Assembly (NCBI GenBank): GCA_964404765.1
Contig: CAYOLL010000081.1
Location: 1-25,916, forward strand
Source of the DNA: CAYOLL01 sp964404765 [NCBI: uncultured Gemmatimonadota bacterium]
GTDB lineage: Bacteria > 4572-55
DNA length: 25,916 nt
Direction of reading: 5' to 3'
Shown: positions 14,580 through 20,973 of the stretch, in pieces
Layout of the letters: every line of letters begins with the position of its first letter
How positions within the stretch are numbered: position 1 is the first letter of the stretch
The notes under the pieces: generated by a model
Told to the model about the DNA's origin: nothing
Database searches by the model: none
What the model saw: only the letters and a program-made list of their open reading frames with translations
Position numbers and translations under genes: made by a program

Positions 14580-16748
14580 TTATTCCTTTGGGACAGCCTG
14601 ATTTTTAAAATAATCGTGGATGATTTGATGGCGGAAACGCCAACTACCGCCGTCTTTTTCTAAGATGCGCAAGGTGACGCAGTGATCGAAAAACGAGGCC
14701 ATGGGAAACGGCAGGGATTTTTCCCGCCACAAGCAAATGTTTAATGCAAAATGCTTGAATAGCGCGGCACTTGAAAGCAAATCCGAAAATGATAGAAGAC
14801 CTGATACAAGTGCGAAAAACAAAGATACTGATGTAATCAACTGCGACTCAATTTTAAGCCACGGCACCATATAAAATTTAGACAAGAAAAAAATACATGT
14901 AAATGTGAATAATCCAAATCTAAAAGGTTTTAACATGATATTAGCAGTTAAACGTCGATATGGCTTATCAATCACAGCAAAATAGCTAATCTCGCGAATA
15001 CGATAATACAAAGAAGTTAACGGGCTTCCTAATAAGCCTAACAGCAATCCATAGACAAAACCTTTTAAAAATTCACCGCCAACAATTACACTAATTAAAC
15101 CACCAACAAGACCGAAAATTGAGCCTGCAAATATGCCTGCAAATAGCATTATCTTGAGCAAATCAGTATCACCCAATTTTTCCCAATTCCATCTAATTAT
15201 ATCTTCGGTAACAATATCCTTGTCAAAAATAGGTGTCCATACAAATAGTGCTTTAAACACACTAAAAATTAGCCCAAGAAAAACGCTGATGATAAAACTG
15301 CTCGCTAGCATTATGAAACTAGAAGCAAGACTTCCCGCAAAAAAACTTAAACCTATGCCTAGCAGTAAGCCGAAAACCAAGCCAAAAACTAGACCTTCCA
15401 TCCAGCGCGTAATCCGACCGAAGGCTTTAATACTTTTCAAATCGCACGGCTGAAAATGCACCAGTTCGAAGGTAACAGTTTTTTGTTGGCTTAGCCATTG
15501 CGCTAGCCAGCTCAACCACTGTCGCATCTTTAGATCGATATATTTTCGGTGTGGCTTACAAAGTTTACGGTTAACATATTGCTCGACCAGATAGTTTTTT
15601 AACGGCTCCGCCTCGCCGGGAAAATTCAACTTATAGTCGTTCTTTTGGTTCAGGATTTGCAAGGCGGCGTTAAAATAAAACGGGGTACACAATACATCCC
15701 GAATGGCCGGGTTTTGGTCAAACAGAATCAGCAAATTATCGGCCGCAGCGCAGTCCGGGTTTTTATTGGGGCGTGGTTTTTTGTCGGCTTTAATGCTTTC
15801 CAATGTCTGCCGCGCCTTGTCCGCCGTCACCGGCTTGACCAAAATCTGGGCGCCGACCGGGGCACCTTCCCCGGCCTGTTCGTATTCGGCCATGCGCGAG
15901 CAAATCACAAAACTCGGCGGGCTGTAAGATTGGTTTTTGTACTCATCGTGGAGGGCGATCAGGCATTCCCGGCGCAAGCGTTGGCGGGCCTCCGCATCGG
16001 TCAGGTGGCCGCCCACCTCATCAAAACCGTCCAGCAGGGGAATCAGCCGGTTTTGGCGGATATGCAGCAAGGCCAGTTCTTTGGGATAGCCATACATCTG
16101 GATCAAAATATCGGCCAGCCATTTTTCAAACGTGCCTTGATCACTTGTCCATGAGGCTAAGTTAAAAATCACCGGAATGGGCGCGGCGGCATCGGATTCG
16201 GCCTTTGCCAGCAGGCCCAACGCCAGATCGAGCAGGCGGCTGGTCTTGCCCGCGCCGGGTTCGCCCAAGATCAACAAATACGGGTGTTTGGCCAGCAAAT
16301 CGGCCAATTCAAGCTGCACGTCCCGCTCGGTTTTGGCCTCATCGTCCAAGCGGATCAACTGGCGCTGATCCACGCCGTGCAGGGTGTATTTGAACTCCAA
16401 ATCAATGGCAAAGCGGTCGTCCAATTTTTGGGCCAGGCGGTCGGCATAGCGCTTTTTAAGCTGGCGGATAAAATCGCCGCGCTGTTTGTCGGTCAGTTCG
16501 GTCGGCGCGTTTGGATCGGCTTTGGCGTTCAGTTGACTTTCCAGGGCGGCAAGTTCAGCTTCTAATTTGGCCAGTTCTTCTTTTTTCCGTCCAAGCTGCT
16601 GCTCCAACTCGAATTTGACGAGAGGATCTGTTTTGATAGCAAAATCCACTTGCAAGCGGCGCACCGCTTCGAGCACGAGATTGCTCTGCGTTTGAAGGGC
16701 GTCGTATTCTTGCTGAAGACGTTTGCGTTTAAGGTTGAATAAATCCAT
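14580..16748 (-). CDS. NACHT-domain NTPase with C-terminal transmembrane region
   Basis: A 722-residue protein. Residues 5-75 form a charged coiled coil; 88-135 is the conserved pre-NACHT segment (FIRQLKKRYADRLAQKLDDRF); the NACHT ATPase follows with P-loop GEPGAGKTS at 162-170 and Walker B LIPLLDGFDEVGG at 235-247. From about 450 to 685 come several hydrophobic helices. The end (about 690-722, LRILEKDGGSWRFRHQIIHDYF) is the winged-helix-like tail common in bacterial NACHT-membrane proteins. Such proteins are often suspected of antiviral signalling, with the membrane part as effector; here that is inference. The membrane part is visibly more AT-rich than the rest. Confidence 0.85.
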   Translation of the reverse strand: MDLFNLKRKRLQQEYDALQTQSNLVLEAVRRLQVDFAIKTDPLVKFELEQQLGRKKEELAKLEAELAALESQLNAKADPNAPTELTDKQRGDFIRQLKKRYADRLAQKLDDRFAIDLEFKYTLHGVDQRQLIRLDDEAKTERDVQLELADLLAKHPYLLILGEPGAGKTSRLLDLALGLLAKAESDAAAPIPVIFNLASWTSDQGTFEKWLADILIQMYGYPKELALLHIRQNRLIPLLDGFDEVGGHLTDAEARQRLRRECLIALHDEYKNQSYSPPSFVICSRMAEYEQAGEGAPVGAQILVKPVTADKARQTLESIKADKKPRPNKNPDCAAADNLLILFDQNPAIRDVLCTPFYFNAALQILNQKNDYKLNFPGEAEPLKNYLVEQYVNRKLCKPHRKYIDLKMRQWLSWLAQWLSQQKTVTFELVHFQPCDLKSIKAFGRITRWMEGLVFGLVFGLLLGIGLSFFAGSLASSFIMLASSFIISVFLGLIFSVFKALFVWTPIFDKDIVTEDIIRWNWEKLGDTDLLKIMLFAGIFAGSIFGLVGGLISVIVGGEFLKGFVYGLLLGLLGSPLTSLYYRIREISYFAVIDKPYRRLTANIMLKPFRFGLFTFTCIFFLSKFYMVPWLKIESQLITSVSLFFALVSGLLSFSDLLSSAALFKHFALNICLWREKSLPFPMASFFDHCVTLRILEKDGGSWRFRHQIIHDYFKNQAVPKE

Positions 16749-16779
16749 GTTGGTTTCCGGGAAATGGCGTTACGTCCTG

Positions 16780-17376
16780 TTACCGTTTAATCTTAACCTT
16801 TTTCGCGTCAAACTTTACATCCAGATACATCTCGCTGAGCGGGATGGCGCAGTCAACGGCTTTTAGCTTGATCTCATCCTCTAATTTATCGTAGACCATC
16901 ATTGTCCATGACCCGTCGGGCTGAAGGATGTAATGCTCGATGTAAATCCGCTCCGAGTCAATCAGGACATACTCTTTAAAAGTTGGCATGGCCCGATACA
17001 GTTCAAACTTGCCGGTGCGGTCGTATTGATGCGTTGACGGCGACAGCACTTCAAAAATAACGACAGCGTTGGTTAACGTGTCGTCACGATCCTCATAAAA
17101 TTGCGGCTCGCCGCACACAATATACGCATCGGGATAGGTGAACAGGCCGTTTTCTGCCACATTCAAGCGCATGTCGCTATTGAAGACGCGGCAGGGCTTT
17201 TTCTTCAGGTTAAGACTGGTTTCCCTCACCAGATTAACCGCAATGGTATTGTGAGAAATTGTCCCCCCGGACATCATGAAGATTTCGCCGTCAAAGTACT
17301 CATGCTTTTCTTCGCTGAGGCTTTCTTGCTCTAAATATTCTTCAGGCGTGATGAGCTTCTTTGCGGGTAGCGCCAT
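16780..17376 (-). CDS. Uma2-family (DUF820) PD-(D/E)XK endonuclease-like protein
   Basis: The 198-residue protein matches the Uma2 family: LITPEEYLEQE start, KHEYFDGEIFMMSGGTISHN, YPDAYIVCGE with D83, and FEVLSPSTHQYDRTGKFELYRAMPTFKEYVLID with E109, giving the expected acid set of a restriction-endonuclease fold. Members are numerous in cyanobacteria and other environmental bacteria and their cellular role is largely unknown. GAGGAGA 8 nt upstream supports the ATG. It lies 31 nt upstream of the NACHT gene on the same strand and may be its first operon partner. Confidence 0.88.
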   Translation of the reverse strand: MALPAKKLITPEEYLEQESLSEEKHEYFDGEIFMMSGGTISHNTIAVNLVRETSLNLKKKPCRVFNSDMRLNVAENGLFTYPDAYIVCGEPQFYEDRDDTLTNAVVIFEVLSPSTHQYDRTGKFELYRAMPTFKEYVLIDSERIYIEHYILQPDGSWTMMVYDKLEDEIKLKAVDCAIPLSEMYLDVKFDAKKVKIKR

Positions 17377-17482
17377 AATAGTTTCTCCTCATGGTTTGGT
17401 CAAAAAATCCAGGAAACCGATCCAACATTCAGAATAGGCGAAAATTTCTGTAAACGCAACAAAAAGTTCGGGCCCGACGCTG

Positions 17483-17532
17483 GAAAAAGAAAACGGACGC
17501 TGCGGCATTGATTTCATCCGCGTCGCCCGTTG
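17483..17532 (-). terminator. Probable terminator of the STAS-like gene
   Basis: On the minus strand an imperfect stem (AACGGGCGACGCGG with GCCGCAGCGTCCGTT) is followed by TTCTTTTTC. It starts 24 nt after the STAS-like gene's stop. Mismatches in the stem lower confidence. Confidence 0.5.
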
Positions 17533-17555
17533 TAATGGCTTGATTGTTTGCTCGT

Positions 17556-17948
17556 TTACGGCGCGTCTAACCAGGCTTCGGCCTCGGCTTCTTCGGTAAA
17601 GATGCCGCTTGGAACGCTGCCTTGTCGGACAAAACGGTTGGTAGAAAGGCGGGCGACCATGCTGGCCGGCTCAATATAGGCGATCTTGCTGATGCCCAGA
17701 GTGCCGATCCCTTTGCGAATTTTCATCATTTCGGCAAAGATTTGATCCGGCGGTGTCTTCATCTGACGGGTATCACGCAACACGGTCAAGCCCGGCAGCA
17801 ACTGCCGGATGGCTGTCACAAAGTCTTTGGTATGTTGCCCAACAATGGCGATATCAGTCCAAAAGCCGATAATTCGCACATAGGCCCGGTTTTTGCCTTC
17901 GTCAATATCAATGGTGTACAGATCGGTCGTGATCACAGTTTTTTTCAT
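17556..17948 (-). CDS. STAS/SpoIIAA-like small protein
   Basis: A 130-residue protein of the kind annotated as STAS/SEC14-like: an N-terminal strand pair (YTIDIDEGKNRAYVRIIGFW), a central LTVLRDTRQMKTPPDQI segment, IAYIEPASMVARLSTNRFVRQG, and the C-terminal GIFTEEAEAEAWLDAP that is typical of the group. Its biochemical role is not defined. The ATG at 17948 has a GAGGTG site; a longer frame to 17975 is less likely. It follows the truncated HEPN gene and lies at the downstream end of the toxin-antitoxin region. Confidence 0.6.
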   Translation of the reverse strand: MKKTVITTDLYTIDIDEGKNRAYVRIIGFWTDIAIVGQHTKDFVTAIRQLLPGLTVLRDTRQMKTPPDQIFAEMMKIRKGIGTLGISKIAYIEPASMVARLSTNRFVRQGSVPSGIFTEEAEAEAWLDAP

Positions 17949-18052
17949 AGTCACCTCATGTATGATGCGCTGCAAAGGCGGTTCAATCCGGGCGCCGAGC
18001 CTTATCAGACGGTTGTTTGATGCGTTGAAATTCGTGATCGTTCCTGCGTTTT

Positions 18053-18145
18053 TTAAAATTCTGTCTCGGTAAAGTTAAGCGGCATAGCTGGTTCCTCGGC
18101 GCGCTCCAGACGATAGCGAATATAATCATCTTTGGGTTCGTTCAC
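18053..18145 (-). pseudogene. Truncated HEPN toxin gene (about 30 codons)
   Basis: The frame starts with GTG at 18145, overlapping the end of the MNT gene, and begins NEPKDDYIRYRLERAEE, the opening helix of HEPN RNase toxins. It stops after 30 codons, whereas the domain needs over 100 residues and an R-x4-6-H active site. What remains is only the first helix, so the toxin is lost. Confidence 0.75.
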
Positions 18146-18456
18146 AGGGCAATTCCCTCCTTTTCGATATTCTCATGCAAAGGCATAACCTGATACGATG
18201 AACTGCGCCAGGTCGCTTTGCTGTATACCAGCGGCGATAAAATCACATCGTTCATCCATTCGATTTCATACAACGGATGACAAATTTGTTTTTCACGAGT
18301 CAAATCCACAGGTCCGTCCACCAAAATCAGCAAGTCTCAGTCGGAGTCGGGCGCGGCGTCACGGCGGGCGCGCGAGCCGTATAGGATGATCTCGGCCGTC
18401 GGTTCAAGCTGCAAGACGGTTTGCTTGATAAGCTGGAGCAGTTCTTTTTGGTTCAT
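18142..18456 (-). pseudogene. MNT-type nucleotidyltransferase antitoxin with internal stop
   Basis: The reading from the ATG at 18456 gives MNQKELLQLIKQTVLQ, then EIILYGSRARRDAAPDSD, the G-S-x-A-R nucleotidyltransferase signature, then a TGA where a tryptophan is usual (SDWDLL), then DLLILVDGPVDLTREKQI in the same frame to 18142. A single TGG-to-TGA change would explain it. MNT proteins AMPylate and silence their HEPN partner; here both partners are broken. Recoding of TGA is not supported, since other genes in the window use TGA as a normal stop. Confidence 0.85.
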
Positions 18457-18519
18457 AGCGTCATTCCTTTACTCCAAAACTTCAGGGTTAGGATTGTGAC
18501 CCTCTATGATAAGCAGGGT

Positions 18520-18831
18520 TCATTGCCCAATGTGATATGATGCCCCGGTTTCGCGGATTTCCTGCATGATCTCCGTCACTTTGTCTTTGGAGATCCGATG
18601 CCGGGTCAAGACCTGTTCGGTCTGCGCCAACACCCGGTCAGCGTAAATCCGGGCCAAATCTTGCCGCAGGCCTTGCCCGACGTAAAACTTAAGCAGCGCC
18701 TCCACGGACATATCTCGGGTGAGCGCTATTTGCCGCAGCGATTCGATGACATCCGTCGGCACGTTGAGCATTAGCGATTCGGAAGGACGCGGTTTGAGCT
18801 TCAGACTTGGATCGTTTTTAGCTTTCTTCAT
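18520..18831 (-). CDS. Antitoxin partner of BrnT (CopG/RHH-like)
   Basis: A 103-residue protein. The segment ESLMLNVPTDVIESLRQIALTRDMSVEALLKFYVGQGL resembles a ribbon-helix-helix DNA-binding fold, and the C-terminal helix (ILAQTEQVLTRHRISKDKVTEIMQEIRE region) would contact the toxin. Its start lies within the 3' end of the BrnT gene (14-nt overlap) with AAGGA ahead of the ATG, the usual toxin-first order of BrnT/BrnA modules. It is not a close BrnA by eye, so the family assignment is tentative. Confidence 0.7.
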   Translation of the reverse strand: MKKAKNDPSLKLKPRPSESLMLNVPTDVIESLRQIALTRDMSVEALLKFYVGQGLRQDLARIYADRVLAQTEQVLTRHRISKDKVTEIMQEIRETGASYHIGQ

Positions 18832-19111
18832 ACAATTTCCTTTCCTGGCGGGTAGCCTGTCGCGCCGAAATGATGCGCGTACGTTCGCCCCGTTGGGTGT
18901 GTACCACTAACAAAAGCCGTTGTGCCAACGAATAGCCGAGGATGAAGTCACGGCTTTCCTCGTTCTCCGCGGCGTCGCCTTCTTGATAAAAGGGGTCCAG
19001 AAAAACTTCCGACGCTTCCTCAAAACGAATGCCATGCTTTTGCAGATTGAGACGGGCTTTCTGCGCATCCCATTCAAATTCCAGCCCTTGAAGATGATAT
19101 AAAATATCCAT
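18818..19111 (-). CDS. brnT: BrnT-family toxin
   Basis: The 97-residue protein carries the BrnT signature: EFEWDAQKARLNLQKHGIRFEEASEVFLDPF, then RDFILGYSLAQRLLLVVHTQRGERTRIISARQATRQERKLYE. BrnT is a RelE-like ribonuclease that arrests growth when not bound by its antitoxin. The conserved E-R-x-R-I-I-S-A-R block and the C-terminal E-R-x-x-Y are present, so the toxin appears intact. Its antitoxin gene overlaps downstream. Confidence 0.9.
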   Translation of the reverse strand: MDILYHLQGLEFEWDAQKARLNLQKHGIRFEEASEVFLDPFYQEGDAAENEESRDFILGYSLAQRLLLVVHTQRGERTRIISARQATRQERKLYEES

Positions 19112-19144
19112 AGCTTATACTTTTGCGTTAACCTCTTCGACAAG

Positions 19145-19372
19145 TTATCCGTACAAACCCTGCGAGCGATAATTCCGCAGCGTACGCAACGCCGCCCGGA
19201 TTTGAACCGGCTCCAACTGCGGGTAAGCCGCCCGAATTTCCTCCGCCGTCATCCCATCGGCCAGACTGCCTAAGATGATCGAAACCGGAATGCGCGTGCC
19301 GCGAAAGCACAAATCGCCGTGATGCACCAGCGGCTCGGCGGCCAGATAGTCCTGCCAGTTAATTTTTGTCAT
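19145..19372 (-). CDS. DUF433 (VapB45-like) antitoxin, copy 1, C-terminally frameshifted
   Basis: A 75-residue protein: INWQDYLAAEPLVHHGDLCF, RGTRIPVSIILGSLADGMTAEEI, YPQLEPVQIRAAL, all typical of DUF433 antitoxins with an HTH-like fold. The family then continues LAYAAELA; here the frame reads RTLRNYRSQGLYG instead. One missing G after GCGTTG explains it: the next frame reads AYAAELSLAGFVRITCRRG to a stop at 19128. The usual DUF5615/PIN-like toxin partner is absent. AAGGAG supports the start. Confidence 0.85.
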   Translation of the reverse strand: MTKINWQDYLAAEPLVHHGDLCFRGTRIPVSIILGSLADGMTAEEIRAAYPQLEPVQIRAALRTLRNYRSQGLYG

Positions 19373-19404
19373 CGTTCACTCCTTTATCTTTAGCGTTGTA
19401 TACC

Positions 19405-19701
19405 TCAAAAGGCATAAGCGGGTTTTTCTAACGCCGGAAACATGATGTCTACATGCGGCGCGGGTAAAACGCGCTCCTGACGACGCAGTTCGGCGGCAAA
19501 AACCGGGTCTACCAGCGAGTCAATATATTGCGCGACTTTGGCCGGAATAATGCGGTAATGACATTGCCCGCAGACGTTGGCCGGTATGTCGATAACGTCA
19601 ATCTGCGCGTCACAGCCTTCTTTTTTGTAGAGCATGTTGATGAGACGGGGACGCATTTCACCAGCGCATTCGGGACACAGGCGAGTTTTTATTTTAACCA
19701 T
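19405..19701 (-). CDS. YgiT/MqsA-type zinc-finger protein
   Basis: A 98-residue protein with two CxxC pairs (C9/C12 in CPEC and C44/C47 in CGQC) around a variable middle, the zinc-binding layout of YgiT-type antitoxins (IDVIDIPANVCGQCHYRIIP). The C-terminal region (YIDSLVDPVFAAELRRQE) would be the regulatory part. The ATG at 19701 has AAGGTG upstream; a longer frame to 19749 overlaps the DUF2283 gene. The partner toxin is usually a DUF4258 or MqsR-like protein; none is seen, but a DUF2283 gene lies directly upstream. Confidence 0.8.
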   Translation of the reverse strand: MVKIKTRLCPECAGEMRPRLINMLYKKEGCDAQIDVIDIPANVCGQCHYRIIPAKVAQYIDSLVDPVFAAELRRQERVLPAPHVDIMFPALEKPAYAF

Positions 19702-19741
19702 TGGGTTCACCTTTTGCGTTTTTGAAGCCGCACAAATCCAA

Positions 19742-19981
19742 CTACGCAATCGCCCCGACCCCGGCCCGCATCAACAATTGCGGCTCAAATTCCAACGAAT
19801 AAGACAAAATCGTCTGCAAGTTCAACTTGCGCGAGGCGTTTAAAATCTCAAAGCCAGCAATTCGACCGTCTGCGGTGGTGTCCAAATGAAAACCCTCGGC
19901 TATTTCAATCACGCCGTCAGGTTCTTCCAGGCTAAGCTGGATATAAAGCGCATCCACATCGTTATCGTAATATATTTCCAT
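19742..19981 (-). CDS. DUF2283 protein
   Basis: A 79-residue protein with the DUF2283 pattern: EIYYDNDVDALYIQL, then GVIEIAEGFHLDTTADGRIAGFEILNASRKL. Genes of this family commonly accompany DUF4258 or YgiT-type genes in toxin-antitoxin-like pairs, and here it precedes the YgiT-type gene by about 40 nt. The C-terminus (SLEFEPQLLMRAGVGAIA) is unremarkable. An AGGGA site lies before the ATG. Its biochemical role is not established. Confidence 0.85.
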   Translation of the reverse strand: MEIYYDNDVDALYIQLSLEEPDGVIEIAEGFHLDTTADGRIAGFEILNASRKLNLQTILSYSLEFEPQLLMRAGVGAIA

Positions 19982-20023
19982 ACAATTCGTCCCTTTATCA
20001 ACAAGTACGCCAACGTCCGTTCT

Positions 20024-20254
20024 TTACAATCGCTCCCAAGTCTCCAAGTCAACTTTGCGGCCGATGCCGTTTTCGATTTCGGTGAGCAGCATTTTCAATT
20101 GCCCGACCGAATATTCCTTGTCGCCAGGCAATGGCAGCGTAAAAGCGCCGTGTCGCATATAAAAGTGGCGGCCGCCCGGTTCCGGCGCGTCAAATCCCAA
20201 TTGCCGCAGCTTTTTGATAAAATCCTTACGCTTGCACGGATGCCAGCGACTCAT
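20024..20254 (-). CDS. hicA: HicA-type mRNA interferase toxin
   Basis: A 76-residue protein with the HicA fold pattern: RKDFIKKLRQLGFDAPEPGGRHFYMRHGAFTLPLPGD, where the GG(R/S)H-x-x-(Y/M) block holds the catalytic histidine. HicA is a dsRBD-like ribonuclease that cleaves mRNA. Its start overlaps the 3' end of the HicB-like gene by 29 nt, the reverse of the commonest HicA-first order. It appears intact. Confidence 0.88.
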   Translation of the reverse strand: MSRWHPCKRKDFIKKLRQLGFDAPEPGGRHFYMRHGAFTLPLPGDKEYSVGQLKMLLTEIENGIGRKVDLETWERL

Positions 20255-20513
20255 GCGCTTTGGCCTTTCCTTTTGCGGATCCGCCGATTCGGTTTAAGTT
20301 AATTTTGCCCAGAACCGGCAATGGATCACCATGCCGAATTTTGACGATCAGCCAGCCTTCCAGCACGGAGCGCAGCTCTTCCTGACAGCCATACAAGGTG
20401 TCGGCAAAAGCAATGACACCGGGACAAACCGGAATCTTGCCGGCAAAACCGCCATCCTCCACTTTGTCATACATCGCCAGACTCATGGCTTTTTGAATGT
20501 ATTCGATCAGCAT
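20226..20513 (-). CDS. hicB: HicB-like antitoxin
   Basis: A 95-residue protein starting MLIEYIQKAMSLAMYDKVED, then GGFAGKIPVCPGVIAFADTLYGCQEELRSVLEGWLIVKIRHGDPLP, the partial-RNaseH-fold pattern of HicB antitoxins (F-x-G-x-I-P-x-x-G-V). It overlaps the HicA gene downstream. The start also overlaps the frameshifted end of DUF433 copy 2 (ATGCTGA), so the three genes may be read as one unit. Confidence 0.85.
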   Translation of the reverse strand: MLIEYIQKAMSLAMYDKVEDGGFAGKIPVCPGVIAFADTLYGCQEELRSVLEGWLIVKIRHGDPLPVLGKINLNRIGGSAKGKAKAHESLASVQA

Positions 20514-20743
20514 ATTGCGTTGCCTCCTTGTTTGCTCGAGCTAATTCCGCCATACGCCAACGCCGCCCGGATTTGAACCGGCTCCAACTGCGGATAAGCC
20601 GCCCTAATTTCCTCCGCCGTCATCCCATCGGCCAGACTGCCTAAGATGATCGAAACCGGAATGCGCGTGCCGCGAAAGCACAAATCGCCGTGATGAATCA
20701 GCGGATCGGCGACCAAATAGTCGCGCCAGTTAATTTTTGCCAT
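20507..20743 (-). CDS. DUF433 (VapB45-like) antitoxin, copy 2, C-terminally frameshifted
   Basis: A 78-residue protein nearly identical to copy 1 (INWRDYLVADPLIHHGDLCF onward) at both DNA and protein level. After IRAALAY the frame reads GGISSSKQGGNAIC. Adding two missing bases after GCGTATG restores AAELARANKEATQYA, the expected ending. Thus this copy is also frameshifted at the LAYAAELA segment but by a different event. GGAGAG precedes the ATG; the frame extends upstream through a stray gcvP fragment, which is not part of the gene. No toxin partner is visible. Confidence 0.85.
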   Translation of the reverse strand: MAKINWRDYLVADPLIHHGDLCFRGTRIPVSIILGSLADGMTAEEIRAAYPQLEPVQIRAALAYGGISSSKQGGNAIC

Positions 20744-20790
20744 CGTTGACTCTCCTTCGAACAAACTGAATTTTGCTACTCCTGTTGACT

Positions 20791-20822
20791 TGCATACGCC
20801 TCCATCGGCGGGCAGGCGCAGA
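20791..20822 (-). repeat. Displaced 32-nt copy of the gcvP 3' end
   Basis: These 32 nt are identical to 21728-21759, the last codons of gcvP ([10 protein letters not shown]). Here they lie next to REP copy 2, away from any glycine-cleavage gene. It is a recombination or duplication scar. Confidence 0.9.
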
Positions 20823-20826
20823 TTTG

Positions 20827-20858
20827 ACCCTAATGGTTTGCTCCTCAACCCTTAGGGT
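20827..20858. repeat. REP hairpin (copy 2)
   Basis: Arms ACCCTAATGGTT and AACCCTTAGGGT around the loop TGCTCCTC; one stem mismatch. Same orientation as copy 3. Confidence 0.9.
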
Positions 20859-20869
20859 TTTCTTAACGG

Positions 20870-20920
20870 CTACGAAAAATCTTCCATGATCCGCATAAAG
20901 TTCTCATCAAGCGGCTGTTA
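20870..20920 (-). pseudogene. 3' remnant of a second RAYT gene
   Basis: The minus-strand reading QPLDENFMRIMEDFS* parallels the end of the intact transposase (QQPVDEQFARIMEDFS*), and the flanking DNA (20863-20921 versus 20967-21025) is similar with scattered differences. It is a diverged paralogue tail left between REP copies 2 and 3. Confidence 0.85.
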
Positions 20921-20924
20921 ACTT

Positions 20925-20956
20925 ACCCTAAGGGTTTGCTCCTCAACCCTTAGGGT
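20925..20956. repeat. REP hairpin (copy 3), downstream flank of the RAYT gene
   Basis: Perfect 12-bp arms ACCCTAAGGGTT and AACCCTTAGGGT around TGCTCCTC. It lies 17 nt beyond the transposase stop codon. Confidence 0.95.
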
Positions 20957-20973
20957 TTTCTTAAACTTAACGG

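Noticed and set aside
18142-18456. Alternative genetic code with TGA as tryptophan
   Set aside because: The single in-frame TGA in the MNT gene could suggest it, but several genes here end at TGA as expected, so a nonsense mutation is the simpler reading.
20744-20848. N-terminal extension of DUF433 copy 2 starting MRSKPLGS
   Set aside because: The extension runs through REP sequence and the stray gcvP fragment; the internal ATG at 20743 has a good ribosome site and matches copy 1.
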